NCBI GenBank assembly: GCA_017634555.1
Contig: JAGBNF010000046.1
Location: 109,542-173,541 of the forward strand
DNA length: 64,000 nucleotides
Direction of reading: 5' to 3'
Source: Eubacterium sp.
GTDB lineage: Bacteria; Bacillota; Clostridia; Lachnospirales; Lachnospiraceae
Notes under the pieces: generated by a model
Told to the model about the DNA's origin: nothing
What the model saw: only the letters and a program-made list of their open reading frames with translations
Database searches by the model: none
In this document: in pieces, positions 34,347 through 43,269 of the stretch
Position numbering within the stretch: position 1 is the stretch's first letter
Layout of the letters: every line of letters starts with the position of its first letter
Made by a program: the position numbers and the translations under genes

Positions 34347-35408
34347 ATGGCAAATGCAAAGAAATTACCGGTTACATATCCTATGATCACATCTTGGCAG
34401 TGGCATGCTACACTGTTTTCCATTCTTTCCGGAGATGACAACGCAAAGAAGTGGATATTCAGTAACTATATCCAGTTAAGATGCTACAATATCGAAGAGA
34501 TATTTACAGGAGATGACATTCTCCTTACGGATATCATGCCGGGCAGCAGCTCGCTTAAGGAGTGTCCTTATCTTATAACATCACTGCTTACAAAACAGCA
34601 GATTGAGAGCTATTGCGGAAATATTATAGATTTCATCATTAAGACCATAGACCTTGACGGATACGTATACGGTGTATTCGATGAAGCAAGGATCCTCAGT
34701 GATATCGAAGTAGATTATAAGTTCCCTCATGAGCTGTTTATCTACGGATATGATATGGAAAAGGAAATTTTCTATGTCGGCGACTTCACATTCCAGGATA
34801 AGTATTCATACAATACAGTTTCTTTCGAGGATGTTCGCAGAGGCTATGAAGTTATATCGGCTCCCGAAGATCATATGTTTAAGGATGATTACAAGGGAAC
34901 AAGAGGCCTGTTTGTTATCCAGAAGAATGTAAATACTGTATATTATGATGTGGATACAGCACTTATAAGAGATACGATCAAAGAGTATCTCAGCTCAGCG
35001 GATACAAAGAATCATTTCAGAATGATGAGAAACCGTTTTAATGATACAACCTTTGGAATAAAGGTTTATGACAGAGTGCTTGATCGTATACATTTGCAGA
35101 TGGACAAGAAGGAACCTGACTTTGATGTCAGAGCGCTTCATATAATGTATGACCATAAGGTTCTCATGTATGAGAGAATCAAATATCTTATGGCAAACGG
35201 ATATCTCAATTACGATCAGGATCTTCTTGATACGTATCAGCTGGTTGTTAAGAACATGCTTACGGCAAGAAATCTTCTTATCAAGATATCTATTAACGGA
35301 AAGCTTAGTGATGCGTCAAGATTCAAGATGTATTTCAGCATAGCAAAAGAGAAGGAAATATCAGTTCTTCTTGAGATTGCTTCAAGACTTGATCAGAGAT
35401 TAAGATAA
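34347..35408 (+). CDS. BtrH-like/papain-fold protein paired with an ACP (uncharacterised)
   Basis: 353 residues, soluble, no signal peptide. The segment at about residues 105-180 (a VYGVFDEARILSDIEV stretch, then PHELFIYGYDMEKEIFYVGDF and a FEDVRRGYE helix) resembles the core of the BtrH N-terminal family, which transfers an acyl group from an acyl carrier protein to an amine. At the N-terminus WQWHA (17-21) occupies the region where BtrH has its catalytic His-Cys as I remember it, with Ala in place of Cys, so catalysis by the known route is uncertain. The second half is helical. The close ACP neighbour supports the family call. Substrate unknown. Confidence 0.5.
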   Translation: MANAKKLPVTYPMITSWQWHATLFSILSGDDNAKKWIFSNYIQLRCYNIEEIFTGDDILLTDIMPGSSSLKECPYLITSLLTKQQIESYCGNIIDFIIKTIDLDGYVYGVFDEARILSDIEVDYKFPHELFIYGYDMEKEIFYVGDFTFQDKYSYNTVSFEDVRRGYEVISAPEDHMFKDDYKGTRGLFVIQKNVNTVYYDVDTALIRDTIKEYLSSADTKNHFRMMRNRFNDTTFGIKVYDRVLDRIHLQMDKKEPDFDVRALHIMYDHKVLMYERIKYLMANGYLNYDQDLLDTYQLVVKNMLTARNLLIKISINGKLSDASRFKMYFSIAKEKEISVLLEIASRLDQRLR

Positions 35409-35452
35409 GTCGGGGACTAAACTTAAAAAACTTCAGGTAAATTGAATAGTAT

Positions 35453-35483
35453 AAAGGACAGGTGAATTGCCTGTCCTTTTTTT
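35453..35483 (+). terminator. Terminator of the ACP/BtrH-like operon
   Basis: AAAGGACAGG (35453-35462) and CCTGTCCTTT (35470-35479), perfect 10-bp stem, seven-base loop, followed by T residues. Confidence 0.9.
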
Positions 35484-35596
35484 GTAAATAATAGGCAGAG
35501 AAATGTGCTGCTTCTTTAATTCAACCCGAGTATAAATACATTAATTATAGTTAGTTATATTGAACAAAAATGAGACGAAATAAGGGCATGCACTTG

Positions 35597-35625
35597 TTTA
35601 CTTTTTACGGTGCTTGTGTTAGTAT
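35597..35625 (+). promoter_or_regulatory. Candidate nifJ promoter (extended -10)
   Basis: TTTACT (35597-35602), 17-base spacer, TAGTAT (35620-35625) preceded by TG at 35617-35618. The match is modest. The remaining 35484-35596 stretch shows nothing else I can support. Confidence 0.4.
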
Positions 35626-35673
35626 TTTGTACATGTGAACATTAATTATTTTTAACCAGGAGGGTATAAACAA

Positions 35674-38600
35674 ATGGCAAGATTTAAGAAGACCATGGAT
35701 GGAAATGAAGCTGCAGCTCATGCATCGTATATCTTTACAGATTGCGCAGCTATCTATCCTATCACACCTTCATCACCTATGGCTGAACATACTGATGAAT
35801 GGGCTTCTGCCGGAAGAAAGAATATCTTCGGCAACACAGTTAAGATTGTAGAAATGGAGTCTGAGGCTGGTGCAGCAGGAACAGTTCACGGTTCACTTGT
35901 TGCAGGTGCTATGACATCTACTTACACAGCATCACAGGGACTTCTTCTTATGATCCCTAACCTTTACAAGGTAGCAGGTGAGAGACTTCCGGGTGTATTC
36001 AACGTATCAGCTCGTTGTGTAGCTTCTCACGCTCTTAATATTTTCGGTGATCACTCAGACGTTTACGCTTGTCGTCAGACAGGTTGTGCAATGCTTTGTG
36101 AGTCATCAGTACAGGAAGTAATGGACCTTACTCCTGTTGCTTATCTTTCTGCACTTACAGGAAGAATTCCTTTCATTAACTTCTTCGATGGTTTCCGTAC
36201 ATCACACGAGATCCAGAAAATCGACTGCTGGTCAAACGAAGACTTCGAGGATATCCTTGATTATGAAGCACTTGATAAGTTTAGATCAGGCGCTCTTAAT
36301 CCAAATCATCCATGCGAAATGGGTTCAGCTCAGAATCCTGACATCTTCTTCCAGACAAGAGAGTCTTGCAACCCGGCATATAATGATCTCCCGGCAATCG
36401 TAGAAGACTACATGAACAAGATCAACGCTAAGATCGGTACAGACTATAAGCTCTTCAATTACTATGGAGCAGCTGATGCTGAGAAGGTTATCGTTGCTAT
36501 GGGTTCTGTATGTGATACTATCGAGGAGACAATTGATTACCTTACAGCTAAGGGCGAGAAGGTCGGTGTTGTTAAGGTTCGTCTTTACAGACCATTCGAT
36601 AACGAGAAGTTCATCGCAGCTATTCCTAAGACAGCTAAGCAGATTATTGTTCTTGATAGAACAAAGGAGCCTGGTGCAACAGCAGAGCCTCTTGCACTTG
36701 ATGTTATGGCTGCTATCCGTGGAACAGAGTTCAAGGATATTCTTCTTACAAGAGGTCGTTACGGACTTGGTTCAAAGGATACAACTCCTGCTGAGATCGT
36801 TGCTGCATATAACAATACAGAGAAGGAAGAGTTCACACTCAGCATCTTCGATGATGTTACAAATCTTTCTCTTGATTCAGGTGATGCTCTTGTTACAACT
36901 CCTGAAGGAACAGTTTGCTGTAAGTTCTGGGGTCTCGGTGCAGATGGTACTGTAGGTGCTAACAAGAACTCTATCAAGATTATCGGTGATAACACAGATA
37001 AGTACGTTCAGGCTTACTTTGATTATGATTCAAAGAAGTCAGGTGGTATCACAATGTCACACCTTAGATTCGGTGATAAGCCAATCAAGTCAACATACCT
37101 CATCCATAAGGCTAACTTCGTAGCTTGCCACAATGCAGCTTACGTTAAGAAGTATCACATGGTTGAAGAGCTTGTTGATGGTGGTACATTCCTTCTTAAC
37201 TGCCCATGGAAGGGTGAAGAGCTTGATAAGCATCTCCCAGGCCAGGTTAAGAAGTATATAGCTGATCACAATATCAACTTCTACACAATCGATGGTGTTA
37301 AGCTTGGTATCGAGTCAGGTATGGGACCAACAAGAATTAATACAATCCTTCAGTCAGCATTCTTCAAGCTTACAGGAATCATCCCTGAGGCAGAAGCTAT
37401 CGATCATATGAAGGCAGCCGCTAAGAAGTCATATGGTATGAAGGGTGATGATATCGTTCAGATGAACTGGAAGGCTATCGACCTTGGTGCTAACGCAGTA
37501 GTTAAGGTTGACGTTCCTGATTCATGGAAGAACGGAGTTGATGAGGGTCTTGATTATCCAAAGGCAACAAAGGGTACACAGGCTCAGATCGATTTCGTAA
37601 ACGACGTTCAGATCAAGGTTTCAGCTCAGGAAGGAAATACAATTCCTGTATCTGTAGTAGCAAGATACACAGATGGTTCTACACCATCAGGTACAGCTGC
37701 TTACGAGAAGAGAGGTGTTTCCGTATCAGTTCCTGTTTGGACATCAGATAAGTGTGTAGAGTGTGGTCTTTGCTCATTCGTATGTCCTCATGCTGCAATC
37801 AGAACAGTTGCTCTTACAGCTGATGAAGTTGCTGCTGCTCCTGCAGGATTCCAGTCAAAGGATATCGCAGGTACAGATTACAAGTTCAACATCGCAGTTT
37901 CTACTATGGACTGTCTTGGATGTGGTTCTTGTACAAATGTATGTCCTACAAAGTCAATCGAGATGAAGCCGCTTGATGATGCTCTTAAGGCTGAGCAGGT
38001 TCTCTTCGATTATGCTATATCAGTTCCTGATAAGGAAGATCTCATCGAGAAGTTCGGTGCAGCTACAGTTAAGGGATCACAGTTCAGACAGCCGCTGCTT
38101 GAGTTCTCAGGCGCTTGTGCAGGTTGTGGTGAGACACCTTATGCTAAGCTCATTACTCAGATGTATGGTGACAGAATGTATGTTGCTAACGCAACAGGAT
38201 GTTCATCTATCTGGGGTAACTCATCACCATCCACACCTTATACAACAAATAAGGCAGGACGTGGACCGGCTTGGGATAACTCACTCTTCGAAGATAACGC
38301 AGAGTTCGGTTATGGTATGTATCTTGCTCAGAAGACACTTCGTAACAACCTCAAGACTAAGGTTGAGGCTCTTGCAGAGAAGGATGCTTCTATCAAGGAA
38401 CTTGCTGATAAGTACTTCGAGACATTTGATGATACAAATACAAACCTTGAGGCTGCTGACGCACTCGTTGCAGCACTTGAAGGAAACAATGATCCGGATG
38501 CAGTAGAAATCGTTAAGAACAAGGACTTCCTCGGAAAGAAGTCACAGTGGATCTTCGGTGGTGACGGATGGTCATACGATATCGGTTTCGGTGGTGTTGA

Positions 38601-39195
38601 CCACGTTCTTGCATCAGGTGAGGATGTAAACATCTTCGTATTCAATACAGAAGTTTACTCAAATACAGGTGGACAGTCTTCAAAGGCTACTCCTACAGGA
38701 GCAGTTGCTCAGTTCGCTGCTTCAGGTAAGGAAATCAAGCAGAAGGATCTTGCAGGTATCGCAATGAGCTATGGTTATGTATATGTTGCTCAGGTATCTA
38801 TGGGTGCTAACTACAACCAGCTTTGCAAGGCTATCAAGGAAGCTGAAAGCTACAACGGACCTTCACTTATCATCGCTTACGCTCCATGTATCAACCACAG
38901 AATCAAGGCTGGTATGAGCAAGGCTATGGCTGAGGAGAAGAAGGCAGTTGATGCAGGTTACTGGAACCTCTTCAGATTCAACCCTGCACTTGAAGATAAG
39001 AAGTTCACTCTTGATTCAAAGGCTGCTACAGTTCCTTATCAGGAATTCATCGGTGGTGAGGCTCGTTACACAGCTCTGTCAAAGGTTAACGCTGAGAAGG
39101 CAGATAAGCTCTTCGCTATGGCTGAAGAGAACTCAAAGAAGCGTTTCGATCACCTTCAGGGTCTTGTTAAGCTTTACACAAATGATGCTGAGTAA
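35674..39195 (+). CDS. nifJ: Pyruvate:ferredoxin (flavodoxin) oxidoreductase, single-chain PFOR
   Basis: A 1173-residue homodimer-type PFOR that converts pyruvate and CoA to acetyl-CoA, CO2 and reduced ferredoxin. Domain order: pyrimidine-binding N-terminus (DGNEAAAHASYIFTDCAAIYPITPSSPM), transketolase-like domain with FNVSAR, a two-[4Fe-4S] ferredoxin domain (CVECGLCSFVCPH from C694 and CLGCGSCTNVCP from C747), then the TPP domain with CAGCGETPY, GGDGWSYDIGFGG and NTEVYSNTGGQ. Codon use is very biased (GCT, GCA, AAG, CTT), consistent with an abundant fermentation enzyme. AGGAGGG precedes the ATG. Monocistronic. Confidence 0.98.
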   Translation: MARFKKTMDGNEAAAHASYIFTDCAAIYPITPSSPMAEHTDEWASAGRKNIFGNTVKIVEMESEAGAAGTVHGSLVAGAMTSTYTASQGLLLMIPNLYKVAGERLPGVFNVSARCVASHALNIFGDHSDVYACRQTGCAMLCESSVQEVMDLTPVAYLSALTGRIPFINFFDGFRTSHEIQKIDCWSNEDFEDILDYEALDKFRSGALNPNHPCEMGSAQNPDIFFQTRESCNPAYNDLPAIVEDYMNKINAKIGTDYKLFNYYGAADAEKVIVAMGSVCDTIEETIDYLTAKGEKVGVVKVRLYRPFDNEKFIAAIPKTAKQIIVLDRTKEPGATAEPLALDVMAAIRGTEFKDILLTRGRYGLGSKDTTPAEIVAAYNNTEKEEFTLSIFDDVTNLSLDSGDALVTTPEGTVCCKFWGLGADGTVGANKNSIKIIGDNTDKYVQAYFDYDSKKSGGITMSHLRFGDKPIKSTYLIHKANFVACHNAAYVKKYHMVEELVDGGTFLLNCPWKGEELDKHLPGQVKKYIADHNINFYTIDGVKLGIESGMGPTRINTILQSAFFKLTGIIPEAEAIDHMKAAAKKSYGMKGDDIVQMNWKAIDLGANAVVKVDVPDSWKNGVDEGLDYPKATKGTQAQIDFVNDVQIKVSAQEGNTIPVSVVARYTDGSTPSGTAAYEKRGVSVSVPVWTSDKCVECGLCSFVCPHAAIRTVALTADEVAAAPAGFQSKDIAGTDYKFNIAVSTMDCLGCGSCTNVCPTKSIEMKPLDDALKAEQVLFDYAISVPDKEDLIEKFGAATVKGSQFRQPLLEFSGACAGCGETPYAKLITQMYGDRMYVANATGCSSIWGNSSPSTPYTTNKAGRGPAWDNSLFEDNAEFGYGMYLAQKTLRNNLKTKVEALAEKDASIKELADKYFETFDDTNTNLEAADALVAALEGNNDPDAVEIVKNKDFLGKKSQWIFGGDGWSYDIGFGGVDHVLASGEDVNIFVFNTEVYSNTGGQSSKATPTGAVAQFAASGKEIKQKDLAGIAMSYGYVYVAQVSMGANYNQLCKAIKEAESYNGPSLIIAYAPCINHRIKAGMSKAMAEEKKAVDAGYWNLFRFNPALEDKKFTLDSKAATVPYQEFIGGEARYTALSKVNAEKADKLFAMAEENSKKRFDHLQGLVKLYTNDAE

Positions 39196-39238
39196 TACTG
39201 TAAATACAGTTTCAGTTGAATAAGAAAGCATAATAAAT

Positions 39239-39266
39239 CCCCCATGCTGAGAAATCAGCATGGGGG
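39239..39266. terminator. Bidirectional terminator after nifJ
   Basis: CCCCCATGCTGA (39239-39250) and TCAGCATGGGGG (39255-39266) with a GAAA tetraloop. It serves nifJ (+) and the membrane protein ending at 39273 (-). Confidence 0.85.
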
Positions 39267-39272
39267 ATAATT

Positions 39273-40133
39273 CTATTTGAACAGTTTAAGCTTGGTATAA
39301 CTGTCATCGTTATTCATGTATTGGAACACATCATATGAATCCTTCAGGTAGGAAAGATTCACCATAAACAGTATCAGGTCGAGTGCGTATATGAGTGTAT
39401 GCCATTTAAAGAACGAATATGGCAGATATCGTACTCCGCCTGAAAAGAGTAATACAACCGTAGCGATCGTTATCAGAAATGCTAAGATGTAAGAAGTTTT
39501 GTAAAACAGTAAAAATGTATGCTTTTTCTTAAGTATAAGTCCGCTTGTGATAAAGTGATGCAGGGTATATATCAGGTCGAATATCATAAATACCAGCAGC
39601 ATGTTTCTCTCACGTGTAAGTTGTTTGATGATTCTTGATGAAGTAGAAGAGGTGGTCTTTATTGCTTCACTGAATCCTATAGTTTCGTAAACAAGGATAG
39701 TTGAAAGTACGATACCGATAACTATATAGAGAATTACAAAATACTTCAGAAAACCGGACAGACGTCCTACAGTTGATGATCCTTGTTCTTCGCTGTGTTC
39801 CGGAGAGTAATGAAAATGACTTTCCTCAGGTGATACAAAAAGATGTACAAGGGGAATGATTATGAACATTCGCACAAAGAACATTACCGTAAAAAGAACA
39901 GGTTCGAAAAACAGCTCCGAGCTTGGTCCGCTATAAGGATTATCCGAAGATGTCAAAGGATAATATGTCTCATGGACAAAGCCTCCGAGTGTCAGCTTCA
40001 CATCTACCTCTCCGCCGCTTCCCAATGGGAATAGTCCTATTCCTACACCCATAACTTTTTCAAAAAGAACCAGGATAAGAGTCGAAATAATGGCAATCAG
40101 CCATATTATTTTATATCTGCTTAGTTTTTTCAT
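39273..40133 (-). CDS. Hypothetical six-helix membrane protein
   Basis: 286 residues. Six hydrophobic segments are visible (about residues 10-30, 68-90, 115-140, 162-185, 195-225 and 232-255), with a short charged cytoplasmic end. No catalytic motif that I can name. I start at ATG 40133 (MKKLSRYKII): GAGG lies eight bases upstream on the minus strand, whereas the longer reading from 40151 would translate through that site. It has its own consensus promoter and a terminator shared with nifJ. Confidence 0.65.
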   Translation of the reverse strand: MKKLSRYKIIWLIAIISTLILVLFEKVMGVGIGLFPLGSGGEVDVKLTLGGFVHETYYPLTSSDNPYSGPSSELFFEPVLFTVMFFVRMFIIIPLVHLFVSPEESHFHYSPEHSEEQGSSTVGRLSGFLKYFVILYIVIGIVLSTILVYETIGFSEAIKTTSSTSSRIIKQLTRERNMLLVFMIFDLIYTLHHFITSGLILKKKHTFLLFYKTSYILAFLITIATVVLLFSGGVRYLPYSFFKWHTLIYALDLILFMVNLSYLKDSYDVFQYMNNDDSYTKLKLFK

Positions 40134-40451
40134 AGACACATCCTCGCACATTTATAAAATGGTCAATAAATCATTAGATATAATCAATATGATAATAACA
40201 ATATATCAAATGCGGGAATATGTGTCAATAATAATATAATCTATGAAAAAATAATCAGTAGAATGATCACAGCCGGTGATACATACATAAAGGTTGATGA
40301 TGTGATTTGGATATAGACACAGGCTATAACCAAGTATAATATTTAGGGATTAGCGATAATATGAAAAAAGTATTAGTATATAGCCAGAGCAAAGGTAATA
40401 AGAATTACCTATACGAAATAAATATCCGATATGCGAAAGGAGAACAAAATT
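40134..40451. other. 318-base intergenic region between divergent genes
   Basis: A/T-rich. It holds the minus-strand promoter at 40200-40228, a possible metY -10 (TATAAT, 40335-40340) without a clear -35, and a small perfect hairpin AGGTAAT-AAGA-ATTACCT (40393-40410) in the metY leader. I looked for an S-box (SAM riboswitch) or T-box before metY and saw neither. Confidence 0.6.
40200..40228 (-). promoter_or_regulatory. Promoter of the six-helix membrane protein gene
   Basis: On the minus strand: -35 TTGACA (40223-40228, perfect), 17-base spacer, -10 TATATT (40200-40205). It lies about 65 bases upstream of the ATG at 40133. Confidence 0.75.
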
Positions 40452-41732
40452 ATGAGCAATTCCAAATTTGAAACACTTCAGTTACACGTAGGACAGGAAC
40501 AGCCGGATCCGGCAACAGATGCAAGAGCAGTTCCTATTTATCAGACAACATCTTATGTATTTAAGAACAGTGCACACGCTGCAGCAAGATTTGATCTTTC
40601 AGATGCAGGTAATGTATACGGAAGAATCACAAACTCAACACAGGGCGTACTTGAAGCAAGAGTTGCAGCTCTTGAAGGAGGTACAGCAGGACTTGCAGTT
40701 GCATCAGGTGCAGCAGCAATCTCATATACAATCCAGGCACTTGCAGCAGGCGGCGGACATATAGTTGCACAGAAGACAATCTATGGTGGAAGCTACAATC
40801 TTCTTTCACATACACTTCCTCAGTATGGAATATCAACCACATTTGTTGATGCACATAACCTTGCAGAGGTTGAGGAAGCAATTAAAGAAGATACAAAGGC
40901 TATTTACCTTGAAACACTTGGAAATCCTAACAGTGATATTCCTGATATCGATGCCATCGCAGAGATAGCTCATAAGCATGATCTCCCACTTGTTATCGAT
41001 AACACATTCGGAACACCTTTCCTTATCAGACCACTTGAGCATGGAGCAGATATCGTAGTTCATTCAGCTACAAAGTTCCTCGGCGGACACGGAACAAGCC
41101 TTGGTGGAATCATCGTTGAAGGCGGAAAGTTCGATTTCAAGAAGTCAGGAAAGTATCCACAGATTACAGAGCCAAACCCAAGCTATCATGGAATTTCATT
41201 TTATGATGCACTTGGCGGAGTAGCATTTACAGCATATATCCGTACGATTCTTCTCAGAGATACAGGAGCATGCATTTCTCCGTTTAATGCATTCATTCTC
41301 CTTCAGGGAGTTGAGACACTTTCACTCAGACTTGAGAGACATGTAGAGAATACACTTAAGGTTGTTGATTTCCTGAAGAATCATCCAAAGGTAGAGAAGG
41401 TAAATCATCCTTCACTTCCTGATCATCCGGATCATGAGCTTTATAAGAAGTATTTCAAGAATGACGGAGCATCTATCTTCACATTCAATATTAAGGGTGG
41501 AAAGGAAGAGGCTTGGAAGTTCATCGATAACCTGAAGATTTTCTCACTTCTTGCAAATGTTGCAGATGTAAAGAGTCTCGTTATCCATCCGGCTTCAACA
41601 ACACATTCACAGCTTTCTGATGAAGAACTTCACAGTGTTGGAATTGAGCAGAATACAATCAGACTTTCAATCGGTACTGAGAATATCGATGATATCATTG
41701 CAGATCTTGAGGCAGGTTTTGCAGCTATATAA
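40452..41732 (+). CDS. metY: O-acetylhomoserine sulfhydrylase-type enzyme (MetY family)
   Basis: A 426-residue PLP enzyme that makes homocysteine (or methionine precursors) from O-acetylhomoserine and sulfide. MetY signatures: FETLQLHVGQ near the start, SYVFKNSAHAAARF, the Schiff-base lysine K208 in HSATKFLGGHGTSLGG, and a length above 420 that separates MetY from MetB/MetC. The true start is ATG 40452, after AAAGGAGAAC; the in-frame ATG at 40431 overlaps that ribosome-binding site. Codons are those of a well-expressed gene. It is followed by a hairpin terminator. Confidence 0.93.
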   Translation: MSNSKFETLQLHVGQEQPDPATDARAVPIYQTTSYVFKNSAHAAARFDLSDAGNVYGRITNSTQGVLEARVAALEGGTAGLAVASGAAAISYTIQALAAGGGHIVAQKTIYGGSYNLLSHTLPQYGISTTFVDAHNLAEVEEAIKEDTKAIYLETLGNPNSDIPDIDAIAEIAHKHDLPLVIDNTFGTPFLIRPLEHGADIVVHSATKFLGGHGTSLGGIIVEGGKFDFKKSGKYPQITEPNPSYHGISFYDALGGVAFTAYIRTILLRDTGACISPFNAFILLQGVETLSLRLERHVENTLKVVDFLKNHPKVEKVNHPSLPDHPDHELYKKYFKNDGASIFTFNIKGGKEEAWKFIDNLKIFSLLANVADVKSLVIHPASTTHSQLSDEELHSVGIEQNTIRLSIGTENIDDIIADLEAGFAAI

Positions 41733-41796
41733 AAAACAAAGATATTATAACGACATACCAAATCGTTCAAACTTAGACTTCCTATATTATTCAAAT

Positions 41797-41826
41797 GGGG
41801 GGCGTCGAAAGACGCTCCCTTCTTTG
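41797..41826 (+). terminator. Probable terminator of metY
   Basis: GGGGGCGTC-like arm (41798-41806) and GACGCTCCC (41811-41819) with a GAAA loop, one G-T pair; a moderate pyrimidine tail (TTCTTTG) follows. Confidence 0.6.
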
Positions 41827-41934
41827 ATATTCAAGATAAATATGTGGAAAACAAACCTGCGAGACTATATAATTAGAATAGTTGTTTTACTGACGGTTTA
41901 AGCAATCTATATGGAGAAGGGAGTTTATTTACAT

Positions 41935-42573
41935 ATGGAAGAAATGAGAAAGACCAGAAACAGCCTGCTTGCTGCTAAGGTTATCAAGGGACTTGAGTCA
42001 CGTCACATGGCCGGATATTTTGTAGAGACTAAAGAAGAGGCACTGAAGAAGGCGCTTGAGCTTATTCCGGAAGGATCGAGCATTAGCTGGGGCGGAGCTA
42101 CATCAGCATCAGAGATAGGGCTTCTTGAGGCTGTTAAAAAAGGTAACTATACAGTTTATGACAGAGCAGATGCCAAGGATGAGGAAGAGAAGAAGGCAAT
42201 CGTTCTTAAGGCGTTTGGCTGTGATTGGTTTATATCGGGAACAAATGCTATAACAGAGGACGGAATCCTCGTAAATCTTGACGGCAATTCAAACAGAGTT
42301 GCATGTCTTGCTTACGGTCCGGAGCATGTTATCATTATCGCCGGAATGAATAAGGTGGCAAAGGATGTGGATGCGGCTATCTACAGAGTGAGAAATGAAG
42401 CAGCACCTATCAATGCACAGAGATTCCCGATCAATACACCATGTAAGCTTAATGGTGCATGCGGAAACTGTAAGTCGCCGGACAGTATATGCTGTCAGAT
42501 GCTTATAACAAGACTTGAGCATCATCCGGGAAGAGTACATGTAATACTTGTAAATGATAGTCTTGGATTCTAA
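41935..42573 (+). CDS. LUD-domain protein (LutC/YkgG-like)
   Basis: 212 residues. The LUD fold is marked by the MAGYFVETKEEALKKALELIPEGSSISWGGATSASEIGL region and the SGTNAITEDGILVNLDGNSNRVACLAYGPEHVIIIAG block. A cysteine-rich end (CKLNGACGNCKSPDSICCQ, near residue 170) could bind metal or an Fe-S cluster. LUD proteins take part in lactate oxidation in Lut operons, but no lutA or lutB is here. I start at ATG 41935; AAGGGAG is 11 bases upstream, and the longer reading would include it. It is the first gene of a four-gene run with redox and radical-SAM genes. Confidence 0.75.
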   Translation: MEEMRKTRNSLLAAKVIKGLESRHMAGYFVETKEEALKKALELIPEGSSISWGGATSASEIGLLEAVKKGNYTVYDRADAKDEEEKKAIVLKAFGCDWFISGTNAITEDGILVNLDGNSNRVACLAYGPEHVIIIAGMNKVAKDVDAAIYRVRNEAAPINAQRFPINTPCKLNGACGNCKSPDSICCQMLITRLEHHPGRVHVILVNDSLGF

Positions 42574-42615
42574 GAGTTTATTGGTTATTCGTAAGTTGAA
42601 CGGGGGTGTATGATT

Positions 42616-43269
42616 ATGGATAAGAAAGCTATGTATAAGCTGTCATATGGATTGTTTGTTCTGACAGCAAAGACGGATAAAGATAACGGATGTATAACAA
42701 ATACTGCTATACAGGTAACGTCTGAACCTAATCAGATAGGATTTGCGGTAAACAAGGTTAATCTCACACATGATATGCTGATCGAAACGGGAGTATTCAA
42801 TCTTTCTATAATTAGTGAGAAGGCTGACTTTGAGCTTTTCAAGCATTTCGGCTTCCAGTCGGGAAGAGAAGTCGATAAGTTCGCAGACTTTTCGGATTAT
42901 AAGACTGCGGCCAACGGAATCCCTTATATAACAAAGGGTTGTAACGCATACATTTCAGGAAAGGTTAAGCAGACTGTGGATCTCGGAACCCATACCTTCT
43001 TTATAGCAGAGGTTACTGATATGGAGGTTCTTGATGAGGCGGTATCTGCAACCTATGAGTATTATCAGTCGAACATCAAGCCAAAGCCTGAAGCTATCAA
43101 GACAGGCGAAACGGTAGGGACTCTTGAGAAGGGTGAGACCGAGGGCGGTAAGACGGTATGGGTATGCAAAATATGCGGATATGTATATGAAGGTGAAGAT
43201 CTTCCGGATGATTTCATTTGTCCATGGTGCAAGCATCCGGCATCTGACTTCGAAAAGGTAGTAAGATAA
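42616..43269 (+). CDS. Flavin-reductase/rubredoxin fusion (high-molecular-weight rubredoxin type)
   Basis: 217 residues. The N-terminal FMN-binding split barrel (LSYGLFVLTAKTD...TNTAIQVTSEPNQIGFAVNK) resembles the flavin reductase part of Moorella high-molecular-weight rubredoxin. The C-terminal rubredoxin has CKICGYVYEGED and CPWC iron ligands from about residue 184. Such proteins shuttle electrons from NADH/reduced ferredoxin to flavodiiron oxidases that remove O2 or NO. No flavodiiron gene is adjacent. ATG 42616 is chosen because GGGGGTG is seven bases upstream, while the ATG at 42610 is only one base from it. It abuts the next gene. Confidence 0.85.
   Translation: MDKKAMYKLSYGLFVLTAKTDKDNGCITNTAIQVTSEPNQIGFAVNKVNLTHDMLIETGVFNLSIISEKADFELFKHFGFQSGREVDKFADFSDYKTAANGIPYITKGCNAYISGKVKQTVDLGTHTFFIAEVTDMEVLDEAVSATYEYYQSNIKPKPEAIKTGETVGTLEKGETEGGKTVWVCKICGYVYEGEDLPDDFICPWCKHPASDFEKVVR

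Noticed and set aside
40134-40451. S-box or T-box riboswitch before metY
   Set aside because: I searched for the conserved cores of both and found neither; only a small hairpin is present.
40361-40471. 36-codon ORF in the metY leader
   Set aside because: No ribosome-binding site worth the name, and it overlaps the metY start in another frame; no conserved features.
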